Source of the DNA: Streptomyces sp. CB02959
GTDB taxonomy: Bacteria > Actinomycetota > Actinomycetes > Streptomycetales > Streptomycetaceae
Length of the DNA: 64,000 nt
Assembly (NCBI RefSeq): GCF_002803155.1
Contig: NZ_NNBP01000037.1
Span: forward strand, 28,430-92,429
Direction of reading: 5' to 3'
Shown here: positions 55,301 to 60,946 of the stretch, piece by piece
Layout of the letters: the number at the start of each line of letters is the position of its first letter
Position numbering within the stretch: the stretch's first letter is position 1
Notes under the pieces: model-generated
Database searches by the model: none
What the model saw: the letters and a program-made list of their open reading frames with translations, nothing else
Told to the model about the DNA's origin: nothing
Program-made: the position numbers and the translations under genes

Positions 55301-55377
55301 ACGCCGATGCGGACGAGCTTGACGTCACCGTGGCCACGGCGCGGCTACGTGCCTTCCGCTCCTGGGAACAGCGATGA
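40339..55377 (+). CDS. FAAL-initiated two-module polyketide synthase with terminal C-FkbH domains
   Basis: 5,012 residues. Domain order (approximate residues): FAAL adenylating ligase 1-555 (YTSGSTSAPRGVVVTHGN, ends FKTSSGKIQRHACRA); ACP1 583-651 (Ser613); KS1 666-1084 (Cys828 in DTACSSS); AT1 1181-1484 (GHSQGE, YASH, methylmalonyl-like); DH1 1550-1820; KR1 2001-2188 (VAD at the LDD position, B-type); ACP2 2285-2361 (Ser2320); KS2 2377-2796 (Cys2539); AT2 2894-3194 (GHSQGE, GAGH); DH2 3258-3533 (HALRGAVLFP); KR2 3701-3888 (LDD); ACP3 3973-4054 (Ser4013); condensation domain 4084-4488 (AHHSVSDG); FkbH-like HAD plus GNAT-like part 4498-5012 (VDGDETLWGG). No ER or thioesterase. FAAL should load a free fatty acid, and both modules would give 2-alkyl-enoyl extensions. 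FkbH relatives make glyceryl-ACP from 1,3-bisphosphoglycerate; no ACP follows FkbH here, but the next protein begins with one. Start at 40339 (GGAG 4 bases upstream); ATG 40312 is the alternative. The stop overlaps the next gene (ATGA). Confidence 0.93.
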   Translation: MTYPSFSDVLAAREAQQPERIVYRFLETGDVDGDVTELTYGGLGRRVRSIAAFLRERGLTGRRALLLYPPGLEFVSGFLGCLAGAVVAVPAPLPRPGDFDRSLRRLRQVVADAGIDTVLSTRYVIDGVGAAVESLPELAALSWVATEEIPDDTTPWDRPALEADSVAFLQYTSGSTSAPRGVVVTHGNLLHNQQAIAEVMGHTPELAASWDGVLAVSWLPMFHDMGLIGPVLQTVYTGMSSVLFSPLHFLERPQRWLTAVSHYRAHTSGGPNFAYELGVRRASPEWVDSLDLGYWRVAFNGAEPVRADTLRRFADRFAPAGFRPEALQSVYGLAEATLLVSGTAIGSAPTVVERPRGDGDRRGAEVVGAGKPPSGVSVVIADLTANGECAEGEEGEIRVAGPSIARGYWGDEQATCEVFGGGRAGYLRTGDLGFVRAGELFVTGRHKDLLVIDGVNHYPQDLELTVEGAHGAVRPGCVAAFSADGGVDGEQPVVVAEVKPGAGEPAEIKERIRRAVSAGHGLALRDVVLIPPRTIFKTSSGKIQRHACRAAYLDGGYETDARARSEEPPATTAAVATPESVRLWLVEAIAAQANLAPERVEADRPLAEFGLGSRGLVELVGRLSEFLGRRFDPSLLFEHPTISAVVDAVFPAARSAEAVPSVAVVDDPVVVVGVGCRLPGGVVSMDGLWELVARGGDATSEVPVDRGWGAGGPVWRGGFLEGVAEFDAGFFRVGPREASAMDPQQRLMLEVSWEALERAGIDPRSLAGSATGVYTGVTYSDYITGFAGDAPQEVADYLSDNGTSSVASGRVAYVLGLEGPAVTVDTACSSSLVALHLAAQAVRSGECSLALAGGVTVMSTPAAIDAMARKRGLSPDGRCRAFAEGADGTGFAEGAGAVVVERLSDAVRSGHPVLAVVAGSAVNQDGASNGLTAPNGPAQERVIRRALANAGLHTSDVDVVEAHGTGTTLGDPIEARALLATYGQDRTDDRPLWLGSVKSNIGHTQAAAGVAGVIKMIAAMQHGVLPATLHVDAPTNMVDWSTGGVELLTQPRAWPETGRPRRAGVSSFGVSGTNAHVILAQPSALPVPPVERKPLPVVPLVLSGVTAAAVSAQAERLVELWEQRPELDPTDIGFSLVTTRSTFTERAVVLGTDREQLLTGLRSLAAGESSSDVLRGRAAMPHRPVFLFSGHGSQWAGMAVELLDSSPVFAEQLGECAAVLDGLVDWSLVDVLRGVPGAPELDRLDVVQPVLFAVMVSLTRLWESVGVRPAAVIGHSQGEIVAAHVAGALSLPEASALMVRRGRALRALSGTGGMLTVALPVEQTRELLAGWEGRLAVGAVNSPLSTVVSGDSAAIEELRARCEADGVRTRRVAIRYASHAQQIDEVREELDAALAVTGRTTAEVAFFSTVTGDVLDTGALTGEYWYRNVREPVRFEAAVREAFRHGYRTFLEVGPHPVLTPAVEETLDSADPSAVVHVGGTLRRGDGGPTRFLRSAAWLHVAGTSPEWARWFAGSGATRVDLPTYPFQRQRYWLDAAGRRGAGGLGLTATGHPVLGAVVSQPASGGVVLTGRISVGAQPWLADHMVSDAVVFPAAGLLELALRAGDEVGATVVRELRLVEPMIVPPHQGLQVQVFVGASDGSGALTVSIHSRAEAESGARWLLHGSGTLAEDATPEPAPQPLPWPPAGAVAVQHEGFYRELSERGFRHGPLFRGLRSVWRLGADVLAEVALPEGAAAAGFGVHPALLDAVTQALMYVDSPADPDNVLVPAEWAGVSLYAVGASAGWLRLTSLGEGQVRVTLTDASGGLVAAIDSVALREVAVPELAAVTRRQGEVPLTVEWTEYAVPDGDLAPVVPVDIAEAGVAVQAGATPVLIVRDGGQRAGFPAEVGAETASVLARVQEWLAHARPDDVLVVCTSGAVATDAGEDVPGLRHAPVWGLLRSAQTEHPGRIVLVDVGDQHALPRAVALALASGEPQSAWRGGSLYLPRLTRAGSADGVVFDPAGTVLVTGGTGVLGALVARHLVVAHGVRHLVLAGRRGAAAPGAAGLVAELTVLGAAVEVVACDMADRASVAALVAGVPSSRPLTAVIHTAGVVADASFEDQTAADVDSVFGPKVAGAWHLHELTEHLPLAAFVLYSSTSGLLGAPRHATYAAANSFLDALAQHRRSRGLVATALAWGAWAQAGGVTGHLDERTWARLSRTGARPMASDEALELFDAALAVDRPLVVLSPFDAAVMAKSGLVPPLYRGLVRPARRVADDSDHDPAAARFAARLAGLPPAKQEQLVLLLVRETAAAVLGHTSSSAVVPDSSFKDLGMDSLGAVEFRDRVHQATGVRLAAAAVFDHPTPTRLARHLRAEALRERVTAEAVPSVAVVDDPVVVVGVGCRLPGGVVSMDGLWELVARGGDATSEVPADRGWGAGGPVWRGGFLEGVAEFDAGFFRVGPREASAMDPQQRLMLEVSWEALERAGIDPRSLAGSATGVYTGVTYSDYTSRLHGRMPEEAADFMGENGTSSVASGRVAYVLGLEGPAVTVDTACSSSLVALHLAAQAVRSGECSLALAGGVTVMASSGPLEGLARKRGMSPDGRCRAFAEGADGTGFAEGAGAVVVERLSDAVRLGHPVLAVVAGSAVNQDGASNGLTAPNGPAQERVIRRALANAGLQTSDVDVVEAHGTGTTLGDPIEAGALLATYGQNRPGDRPLLLGSLKSNIGHTQAAAGVAGVIKMIAAMQHGVLPATLHVDAPTNMVDWSTGEVELLTQPRAWPETDRPRRAGVSSFGVSGTNAHVILAQPSALPVPPVERKPLPVVPLVLSGVTAAAVSAQAERLVELWEQRPELDPTDIGFSLVTTRSTFTERAVVLGTDREQLLTGLRSLADDELSGDAVRGRAAVSGKPVFVFPGQGTQWAGMAVELLDSSPVFAEQLGECAAVLEGLVDWSLVDVLRGVPGAPELDRLDVVQPVLFAVMVSLTRLWESVGVRPAAVIGHSQGEIVAAHVAGALSLPEAMRLVTLRAQALVSLSGNGAMTVVALPVDSVRERIVPWADRLDIAVVNSPQSTVVSGAVDAVDEFSARCAADGVGVTRVAARGAGHSRQIEPLRAELDPVLAVTGVSAPDIGFFSTVTGAELDTGVLDGAHWWRNVRETVQFEQAVRAAYRQGHRVFLEVSPHPALTMRIQETLDDEREEIFVGGSLRRNDGGMARLLRSAAELHVAGVELDWARYLAGAGATRVDLPTYAFQRRRYWLEPAAPAGDAGGFGLTEAHPFLGAVVSRPDGDGLVLTGRISSRTHPWLADHALRGAVLFPGTGFVELAIRAGDEVGATVLRELVLEAPLVLPNGEWVQFQVVVDPPDGTGDRAVSIHSRPGQPSGSAWVRHAQGTVSAEAVPPAAPELAQWPPAGAEAIEVDGFYQDLADHGYDYGPAFRGLRAAWRRGAETFAEITLPEDAARDAGKYGLHPALFDAALHTMAFSHGEDRRVRLPMGWNDVRLSAAGAVSLRVRMTAAGPDTVSLVAADQAGTPVVRVESLVVREVSATQIAAATAAGCHQDLFRMDWQPVCGGPAGTVPASVVVETPAGDSAAAVHAATRDLLAVLKSELADDASTATLLVRTRRAVALPGEDVRDLAGAAVWGMVRSAQSEHPGRIVLVDTDDADGTDTDDLDAAAVLATGEPQLVVRDGTLYGARMVRLAAGREPSGVGGDALRGGSVLVTGAPGGIGSMVARHLVTEHGVGRLLLASRRGMAAPGAEELCAELVELGAKVEIVRCDVTDRGELAALLSGERLAGVVHSAAVLDDATIASMTAEQLDRVLRPKVDAALHLHELTAGMDLSLFALFSSAAGTLGNPGQANYAAANTFLDALATRRAAHGLPAHSLAWGLWELTSADNLTDADRARMLRRGVRAMSPSEGMALFDAALSLNEAVVVPARLDFASFTGTEQHTRLLSGLLPPRTRRANAAEPAADPAAGPKLAARLAGLSEEDAVGVVLDLIRAKAAAVLGGSPGELDPSGTFQQFGFDSLMTVELRNGLRAVTGLPLPVTAIFEHPSPVALARHLVDELGSAPAPVAVAPPAEHGTEVPEVVRYPATRDVMRLLRTGQQGVPSAAHTVAMAVRLSRRVTRDELEGVLAGLAARHAALRTAILPGTQHTELQVRRAPAGSLLRWSEVGDCAHATVQDRVRELLEPPFDLTTSPLWRFELLDSGNEQVLVFGAHHSVSDGQSMLLVAAEIDAALHDGIPDLPVSDQDIEALVEAQRVEGGDDMAKAAWAREFTGVRRLDLTLARPRPAVRSYRAGACFLALPDGALDRIAERARELGITPAAFFLGALTVLLARRQQRSRFVLAVPVDTRIHAESPAGVGYFGVPVPFPATVENGEPAAEVLRRTGGKLHRLLGRGAGFSDTLATLAAEGLHRENAPMVEVYFNYLKSGAAFRGAEPVPVGPGYSDLDLMVTVLPDGNQVCFYYNLDIIDEAACAELGADYLAVLGEITDDPEAVATTAVPEPQIALAATFALGRLPELCRLAFGDCGVVEAPYHHLLAALRDPAGVLAAPSTEVGVLLLRAADLERFGALNEDQWTELEHAYPAAARALAERTRKPLIVGFLPSCDTAPRLERWERTVGDALRDVPGIAVVDATGWPAEQAADRFDERTEAMGHLPFTPEFQAAVAIELGELVSAVREAPPKVIAVDGDETLWGGVADEFGPETVELGGPRAVLARRLLRWRDAGALLVLVSNNDEATVRAVLDRPDALVRAEHFSVLSTGWQPKAERLEAVATELGLGLDSFVFLDDNPVEVAALRAALPEVLTLTCPGADELEAFLTRLWPLVPSAVTPEDAVRAEFYRHERERDEVRARTEFAEFLADLRLEVEVVALTEATVERAAQLVRRTNQFALREVDDGELVRWRRDGEVWTASARDRFGDYGVIGLLAIRSHGEELRVAGWHLSCRALGRGVEERLLGWLARRAETLGCRAVRLTAEATPRNVPARRLIAALGGADADADELDVTVATARLRAFRSWEQR
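42307..44220. repeat. Direct repeat copy 1 (KS1-AT1 N-terminal half)
   Basis: 1.9 kb of near-identical DNA shared with 47440-49353 at a constant offset of 5,133 bases. Divergent islands near 42668-42745, 42910-42965 and 43830-43915 interrupt it without indels. The pattern indicates module duplication with later gene conversion. Confidence 0.85.
47440..49353. repeat. Direct repeat copy 2 (KS2-AT2 N-terminal half)
   Basis: Second copy of the repeat. It ends where the two AT domains diverge, just after GHSQGE and LPEA, exactly before the part that sets extender specificity. Confidence 0.85.
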
Positions 55378-57656
55378 ACGCCGGACAGAGAAGGGGTTCG
55401 ATGGGGAATCCACATGCGGCCGGGGCTGCCCCGCGCCGGACCGCCGAGGCGATCGAGCGCGGTGGCACCGGAAAGCCGACCGTGGCCGCTCTGCTGGCGA
55501 ACGCCGGCGCGTCGGGCGGCCCGGTGGCGGCACCCGCGGCCGACGTCGGCAGCTGGAACGCGGAACGGCTCGTGTCGGTCATTTCGGCGGTGGCGGGCCG
55601 GATCCTGGGAAAGGAGGTCGACCGGGACACCGACCTGTTCGACGCCGGCGCGACGTCCGTGACCGCGGTCGAGATCGCCGCGGCGCTGGCGCGCGAGCAC
55701 GACCTCCCTGTCGAACTGGACGACCTGTTCGCCGACGCGCGGCCGCGGCAGCTCGCCCACCGCTGGCTCGCCGCTCGCGGCACCCCGGCGCCTGCCGAGC
55801 CGTCCGCCCCGGCACGGCTCTCCCCGGCGGTCGACGAGACACTCGTCCAGATCATGGCCGACGTCGCGCGCGCGGACAGTCTGCCGTTCGTGGGAGCACC
55901 GCCACCGGACGCACCCCGGCGCCTCCTGCTTACCGGGGCCACCGGGTTCCTGGGCAGCCACCTGCTGCTGGACCTGCTGCGGCACAGCGACGCGCACGTG
56001 GTGTGCCTGGTACGCGCGGAGGACGACGAAGCAGCGCTCAGGCGCCTCGCCGAAGGACTGACCCGCTTCCATCTGCCCTGGTCGGACGAGGTGGCGCGCC
56101 GGGTGACCGCGCTGGCCGGCGACTTCCGGCGGCCGATGCTGGGGCTGTCCGCCGAGCGCTGGGCGGAGCTGGCGGACGAGGTCGACGCGATCGTCAACGT
56201 CGGCGCGGCCGTCGACTTCCTCCGCGGGTACCCGTCGCTGCGCCAGAGCAACGTGCTCGGCCCGTTGATGCTGGCGGAACTCGCCATGACGGGCCGGATC
56301 AAGCCGCTGCACCATGTCTCGTCGGTCGCGGTCTTCAACGAGCTGGGCATCGGGTCGATGGGCGAGGACGACCCGGTGGCCCACCTCGACCGGCTCTCGG
56401 CCGGATACGACCAGACGAAGTGGGCGGCCGAGGCCGTCCTGCGCCGCGCCCGTGAACACGGCCTGGTCGTCACCCTGCTGCGCCCGGCCGGGATCGGCGG
56501 GCACCCGGACACCGGCGCGCACAACGGGCACGACTTCTCCAGCGCGTTTGTCGCCGCGTACTCGCGCTTCGGCACCCTGCCCGCCTTCCGCTACCTGAAC
56601 GTGGCCGCCGTCGACTGGGTGAGCCGGATGGCCGCGGCCATCGTGGGCGAACCGGATGCGTGGGGTCGCACCTACCACCTCACCGGCGTGCCGAGGAGCC
56701 TGGACGAGGTCGTCCGGGACATGACGATCGGCGGCATGATCCCGCGCGTTCAGCACTGGGACCGGTGGCGGGACGAAACCCTGACCAGGATCAGGGAGGA
56801 ACCGGTCCCGGAACTGGAGTTCCTGGCGCGGATGCTGCAGTCGCCCACGGCGGCACGGCTGTGCGAGGCGCAGCTGTCCGCGCCGGCGGCGCGCTGCGAC
56901 CGCACCCTGGCCTTCGCCGCCGGACACGGTCTTCCCGCCGCCACCCCGTACGACGGCAGGGCGCAGCGGAGGACCCTGGAGGAGCTGGCCCGCAGCGGGG
57001 TGGCCCGGCTGTCGAGGCCCGGCGGCACGCCCTACCTGTGGTTCCGCGAAACCATGGACGGAGAGATCGGGGCCGTCGGAGACAAGGCACGCACGCCGTG
57101 CACACTGGCACTGCGGTTGTCGATCCAGAGCATGTACCAGTTGGTGACCGAGCGGCGGATCGACGTCAGCGGGGACATCACCTGCGCCCTGCTGCACACC
57201 GAGCCCCTGACCGTGGTGGCCGGCTCGCTCCGGGTGCGCCCGCAGGAGGGTATCCCGGTCCGCAACGGACTACGGCACCCCCTGATGCGGTACCGGCTGG
57301 AGTTGCGCGACGCCGACGGACGGCAGTGGTGGCTGGCGGGCACGAAGACCGCGCGTGCCGGACGCGACCTGCTGCGCCAGACGCGGACGGTGACCGTCGA
57401 GGTCGGCCGCGACGGCGAGGCGGCGAGCCACGCCGGTGAGGTCGCGGTGCCGGTGCACAGCTACCTGCCCGACCAGGTCGACGGCCTGCGGGTTGATCCG
57501 GCCCTGCCGGAACGCGACCGGCGGCGGGCGAAGCTGATCTGGCTCGGCTGGTTCAACCTCCAGGTCGGCCGCGGCCTGCTCGAACCGCCGTTGCGTGCCG
57601 CTGCCGAACTGCTCGACCTGCGCCGGGGCGCCACCCACCAGGAGACACGCCGATGA
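55374..57656 (+). CDS. ACP-thioester reductase with C-terminal beta domain
   Basis: 760 residues. ACP at about 55-130 (LFDAGATSVTAVE, attachment Ser95). NADP-dependent thioester reductase domain at about 180-480: LLLTGATGFLGSHLLLDLL for the nucleotide, YDQTKWAAEAVL for YxxxK. This kind of domain frees ACP-bound chains as aldehydes or alcohols. The last about 220 residues (CALLHTEPLTVVAGSLRVRP, RYRLELRDADGRQWWLAGTK, LRQTRTVTVEV) resemble the beta-rich domain found between GMC oxidoreductase and alpha/beta hydrolase parts in mycobacterial-type ChoD proteins; this is a weak similarity. ATGA overlaps on both sides couple it to the synthase and to the hydrolase. It probably carries the FkbH-loaded unit and performs chain release. 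Confidence 0.85.
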   Translation: MNAGQRRGSMGNPHAAGAAPRRTAEAIERGGTGKPTVAALLANAGASGGPVAAPAADVGSWNAERLVSVISAVAGRILGKEVDRDTDLFDAGATSVTAVEIAAALAREHDLPVELDDLFADARPRQLAHRWLAARGTPAPAEPSAPARLSPAVDETLVQIMADVARADSLPFVGAPPPDAPRRLLLTGATGFLGSHLLLDLLRHSDAHVVCLVRAEDDEAALRRLAEGLTRFHLPWSDEVARRVTALAGDFRRPMLGLSAERWAELADEVDAIVNVGAAVDFLRGYPSLRQSNVLGPLMLAELAMTGRIKPLHHVSSVAVFNELGIGSMGEDDPVAHLDRLSAGYDQTKWAAEAVLRRAREHGLVVTLLRPAGIGGHPDTGAHNGHDFSSAFVAAYSRFGTLPAFRYLNVAAVDWVSRMAAAIVGEPDAWGRTYHLTGVPRSLDEVVRDMTIGGMIPRVQHWDRWRDETLTRIREEPVPELEFLARMLQSPTAARLCEAQLSAPAARCDRTLAFAAGHGLPAATPYDGRAQRRTLEELARSGVARLSRPGGTPYLWFRETMDGEIGAVGDKARTPCTLALRLSIQSMYQLVTERRIDVSGDITCALLHTEPLTVVAGSLRVRPQEGIPVRNGLRHPLMRYRLELRDADGRQWWLAGTKTARAGRDLLRQTRTVTVEVGRDGEAASHAGEVAVPVHSYLPDQVDGLRVDPALPERDRRRAKLIWLGWFNLQVGRGLLEPPLRAAAELLDLRRGATHQETRR

Positions 57657-58726
57657 CCCTCAGCCCACTGCACCGCCGCGATGCCGTCCAGCTGGTGGAA
57701 GACATCCCGCTGCGGGTCGGGGACGGCACCTTGCTCGGTCTGCGCCGGATCACGGTCGACGACGAACCGCGCCCGGTCGTGCTGCTCCTGCACGGGCATT
57801 CCGCCTCTTCGGACATGTTCACCCTGCCCGACATCCGCAACGTCGTCGACGTGCTCGTCGACGCCGGGTACGAACCGTGGCTGCTGGACTGGCGGGGGAG
57901 CTGCCGGTTGCCGTACAACGAAACCGGTGCCCGGTTCAGCTACGACGACGTGGCGCTCTACGACATTCCCGGTGCGGTGCAGCACATCCGCACGCGCATC
58001 GGCGAGCGGAAGCTGTTCGTCGTGGCGCACTGCATCGGAGCGCTGGCGCTGTCGATGAGCCTGACGGCGGGCCTGGTGCCCGGCCTCGACGGGGTGGTGG
58101 CCCACGGCGTGTTCCTCACCCCGAAGATGAGCGGATCAGCCAGGATGCGCGCCTCGTTCGGCGCCGAGCTGCTGCGCACCCGCCTCGACCAGTTGCCCAG
58201 CGACTTCCGCAAGGTCGGGCTGTGGTCGCGGTACACGCCGCTGTTCGCACTGCTGGCCCGGCGTGCTCCCTGCCCCGATCCCACCTGCGCGTTGGTGCAC
58301 CGCAACTGGGGCCTCGGCGGGACGCTGTTCGTGCACGAGAACCTGGACCCGCGCACGCACCGCAGGCTGGCCGACCTGTTCGGCCCGGTGCCGACCTGGA
58401 TCATCCCGCACCTGCGCCGGGTCGAGCTCGCCCACTCGGTGGTGCGGTGGAACGACCACGACGACCGCTACCGCGTGCTGCCGGAGAACGCACTCGACGC
58501 GGCCGACCGGATCGACTGTCCGGTCCTACTGCTGTCGGGGAGCCGGAACGAGGCGTGGTTCGACTCCAACAAGCTGTGCCACGAAGTGCTCTCGGCACGG
58601 CAGCCGCACCTCGACGTGCGGTACGTCGAGGTGCCGGGGTACGGCCATTTCGACGCCTTCGCCGGACGCGGTGCAGCGCTCGACGTGTTCGGGCGAATCC
58701 TGCGGTTCCTGGACGAGTTCCGGTGA
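57653..58726 (+). CDS. Alpha/beta hydrolase of the polyketide cluster
   Basis: 357 residues. LLLHGHSASSDMFTLPD holds the oxyanion motif; the nucleophile elbow VVAHCIGALALSMS has Cys instead of Ser; PGYGHFDAFAG gives the catalytic His. YEPWLLDWRGS and FSYDDVALYDIPGAV match the hydrolase part of ChoD-type GMC-hydrolase proteins, the same family as the preceding gene's C-terminal domain, so the two may form one unit. It might edit acyl-ACPs, or act as an acyltransferase on the released product. ATGA overlap with the reductase gene. Confidence 0.85.
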   Translation: MTLSPLHRRDAVQLVEDIPLRVGDGTLLGLRRITVDDEPRPVVLLLHGHSASSDMFTLPDIRNVVDVLVDAGYEPWLLDWRGSCRLPYNETGARFSYDDVALYDIPGAVQHIRTRIGERKLFVVAHCIGALALSMSLTAGLVPGLDGVVAHGVFLTPKMSGSARMRASFGAELLRTRLDQLPSDFRKVGLWSRYTPLFALLARRAPCPDPTCALVHRNWGLGGTLFVHENLDPRTHRRLADLFGPVPTWIIPHLRRVELAHSVVRWNDHDDRYRVLPENALDAADRIDCPVLLLSGSRNEAWFDSNKLCHEVLSARQPHLDVRYVEVPGYGHFDAFAGRGAALDVFGRILRFLDEFR

Positions 58727-58769
58727 GGCAGGGCTCTGCAGTCAACACAACCACGATCGGAGTGATGCA

Positions 58770-60107
58770 GTGGACAGCCTTGCCCACGCGGTGGCCGAAG
58801 GTGCCACGGGAGAACAGCTGCTGGCCGAGCCCGTTCCGGCCGACTACCTGGCGGCTCACCTGCGCCGCGAGGACGTGGGGATGTTCCGCGACATCGCGGA
58901 CAAGGACGTGCGCAAGTCGATCAGGGTCGGGTACGTGCCGATGCCCGAACTCGCCCCGGACGAAGTCCTCGTCGCCGTGATGGCCAGTTCCATCAACTTC
59001 AACACCGTGTGGTCGGCCACCTTCGAACCCGTGTCGACCTTCGGCATGCTGTCGCGGTTCGCGCGCCAGGGCGGGTTCGCCGCCCGGCACGACCAGGACC
59101 ACCAGGTGATCGGGTCTGACGCGTCCGGGGTGGTGGTCCGGGCGGGCAGCGGGGTGCGGCACTGGAAGCCCGGCGACCACGTCGTGGTCAGCCCGGTCTA
59201 CGTCGACGACCAGGAACCGCTGACGCACCACGACGGCATGCTGGGCGCGGGCCAGCTGGCGTGGGGCTACGAAACGAACTTCGGCGGCCTGGCCACCTAC
59301 GCGGTGGTGCGCGCCTCGCAGGTGCTGCCGAAACCGGCGCACCTGACCTGGGAGGAGTCCGCCTGCTTTGCCCTGTGCGCCGGGACTGCGTACCGGATGC
59401 TGGTCGGGGAGCACGGCGCCAGGATCAAGCAGGGCGACATCGTGCTGATCTGGGGCGCGACCGGCGGGCTCGGCGCGTTCGCGGTGCAACTGGTCAAGAA
59501 CGGGGGCGGGACCGCCGTCGGCATCGTCGGGTCCGAGGCGAAGGCGGGCCTGGCGCGACGGCTCGGCTGCGACCTCGTGATCAACCGGGAAGAGCTGCCG
59601 GGCACCGAGGAACTGGACCTCGCCGCACGGTCGCAGGCGATCGGCAAGCACATCGGCAGGATCATCCGTGCCGGGCTGGGCGAGGATCCGCATGTGGTGT
59701 TCGACCACGTTGGTCGGCAGACCTTCGGCACCTCGGTTTTCGTCGTCCGCCGTGGTGGCGTCGTGGTTACCTGCGGTTCGACCACGGGCTACCAGCACCA
59801 GTTCGACAATCGCTACCTGTGGATGAACCTCAAGCGGATCATCGGCAGTCACGGGGTCAACTACAGCGAGATGGCCGAGTGCACCCGGCTGTTCCGGCAG
59901 GGCATGCTGCGGCCCGTGCTCTCGGCCACCTATCCGCTCGCCGAGACCGGTGAGGCCGCCCGCCTGGTACAGCTCAACGAGCACGTCGGCAAGGTCGCCG
60001 TGACCTGCCTGGCGCCGGAGCCGGGCCTCGGTGTGACGGACCCGCGGGCGCGCGAGCGCGCCGGGATCGAGCGCTGGCACGAAACCGTCGGGCCGGCCGG
60101 GAGATAA
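58770..60107 (+). CDS. ccr: Crotonyl-CoA carboxylase/reductase
   Basis: 445 residues, the normal CCR length. Conserved blocks: SSINFNTVWSATFEPVSTF, RHDQDHQVIGSDASGVV, WGYETNFGG, VLIWGATGGLGAFAVQLVKN and IIGSHGVNYSEMAECTRLF. The residues reported to hold CO2 in characterised CCRs (Asn in FNTVW, Glu in GYET, His in GSHG) are all present, so carboxylation rather than simple reduction is expected. It makes ethylmalonyl-CoA or a longer alkylmalonyl-CoA, fitting the unusual AT2 motif of the synthase. GTG start with CGGAG upstream; 43 bases after the hydrolase gene. Confidence 0.95.
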   Translation: MDSLAHAVAEGATGEQLLAEPVPADYLAAHLRREDVGMFRDIADKDVRKSIRVGYVPMPELAPDEVLVAVMASSINFNTVWSATFEPVSTFGMLSRFARQGGFAARHDQDHQVIGSDASGVVVRAGSGVRHWKPGDHVVVSPVYVDDQEPLTHHDGMLGAGQLAWGYETNFGGLATYAVVRASQVLPKPAHLTWEESACFALCAGTAYRMLVGEHGARIKQGDIVLIWGATGGLGAFAVQLVKNGGGTAVGIVGSEAKAGLARRLGCDLVINREELPGTEELDLAARSQAIGKHIGRIIRAGLGEDPHVVFDHVGRQTFGTSVFVVRRGGVVVTCGSTTGYQHQFDNRYLWMNLKRIIGSHGVNYSEMAECTRLFRQGMLRPVLSATYPLAETGEAARLVQLNEHVGKVAVTCLAPEPGLGVTDPRARERAGIERWHETVGPAGR

Positions 60108-60196
60108 CCAGGCCGGAGCCAGCCCGACCGAGCCGTGGGGCCGGCTCCGGCCCCGGCTCCAGCACTTCCGAGTCCGACCCGAAAGGCGACCCCGAT

Positions 60197-60946
60197 ATGA
60201 GCCCGACCCTGATCGAATTCGACGGCGGATTCTCCTGCTACGCGCTGAGCGAGATCGAGGCCCGCTTCATCCACCAGGAGGTCTTCGTCGATCACGCCTA
60301 CGGTGACGAGGACCTGGGCGAGGCCCCGTTCATCGTGGACGTCGGCGCCAACATCGGGCTGTTCTCGCTGAACATGCGCCGGCGGTATCCCGGCGCGCGG
60401 ATCGTGGCCTACGAGCCCGCACCCGAAACCGCGTGCGTGCTGCGGCGGAACCTGGAACTCCACGGGATCACCGACATCACCGTGCACACCCACGCGCTCG
60501 GTGCCGAGGCGGGCACAGCCGCGTTCACCTACTACCCCGCCATGCCGGGGAACTCGACGTTCTACCCCGAAGGGAAAGCCCGTCAGAAGCAGGTCACCGC
60601 CGAACTGCTCGGCGCCGAGCAGGCGGAGGCGTCCTTCGCCTCGAACCCGTTGACAGTCGGCGTCGAACGGCTTTCGCGGTCGCTGGCCGAGCACCACCCG
60701 GACCGCGCGGTGATCGACCTGCTCAAGATCGACGTCGAGGGCGCGGAACTCGACGTGCTGGCCGGGATCGACGAAACCGACTGGGCCAGGATCCGCAACG
60801 TCGCACTCGAGGTGCACAACACGGCGGTCTCACAGGTCGACGACGTGGAAGAACTGCTGCGGGACAAGGGAATGACCGTGACCAGCGAGCCCCATCCCCT
60901 CCTGGGGCAGGTCCTGGGCGTCTGCAACGTGAGGGCGTGCCGGTGA
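60197..60946 (+). CDS. FkbM-family methyltransferase
   Basis: 249 residues: FIVDVGANIGLFSLNMRRRY is the SAM-binding motif I, RIVAYEPAPETACVLRRNLE motif II, LLKIDVEGAELDVLAGI the FkbM hallmark. Such enzymes O-methylate hydroxyls of polyketides, lipids or sugars. It lies 89 bases after ccr; its stop overlaps the next short gene (GTGA). The target may be the glyceryl oxygen or the sugar added by the glycosyltransferase; not decidable from sequence. Confidence 0.9.
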   Translation: MSPTLIEFDGGFSCYALSEIEARFIHQEVFVDHAYGDEDLGEAPFIVDVGANIGLFSLNMRRRYPGARIVAYEPAPETACVLRRNLELHGITDITVHTHALGAEAGTAAFTYYPAMPGNSTFYPEGKARQKQVTAELLGAEQAEASFASNPLTVGVERLSRSLAEHHPDRAVIDLLKIDVEGAELDVLAGIDETDWARIRNVALEVHNTAVSQVDDVEELLRDKGMTVTSEPHPLLGQVLGVCNVRACR

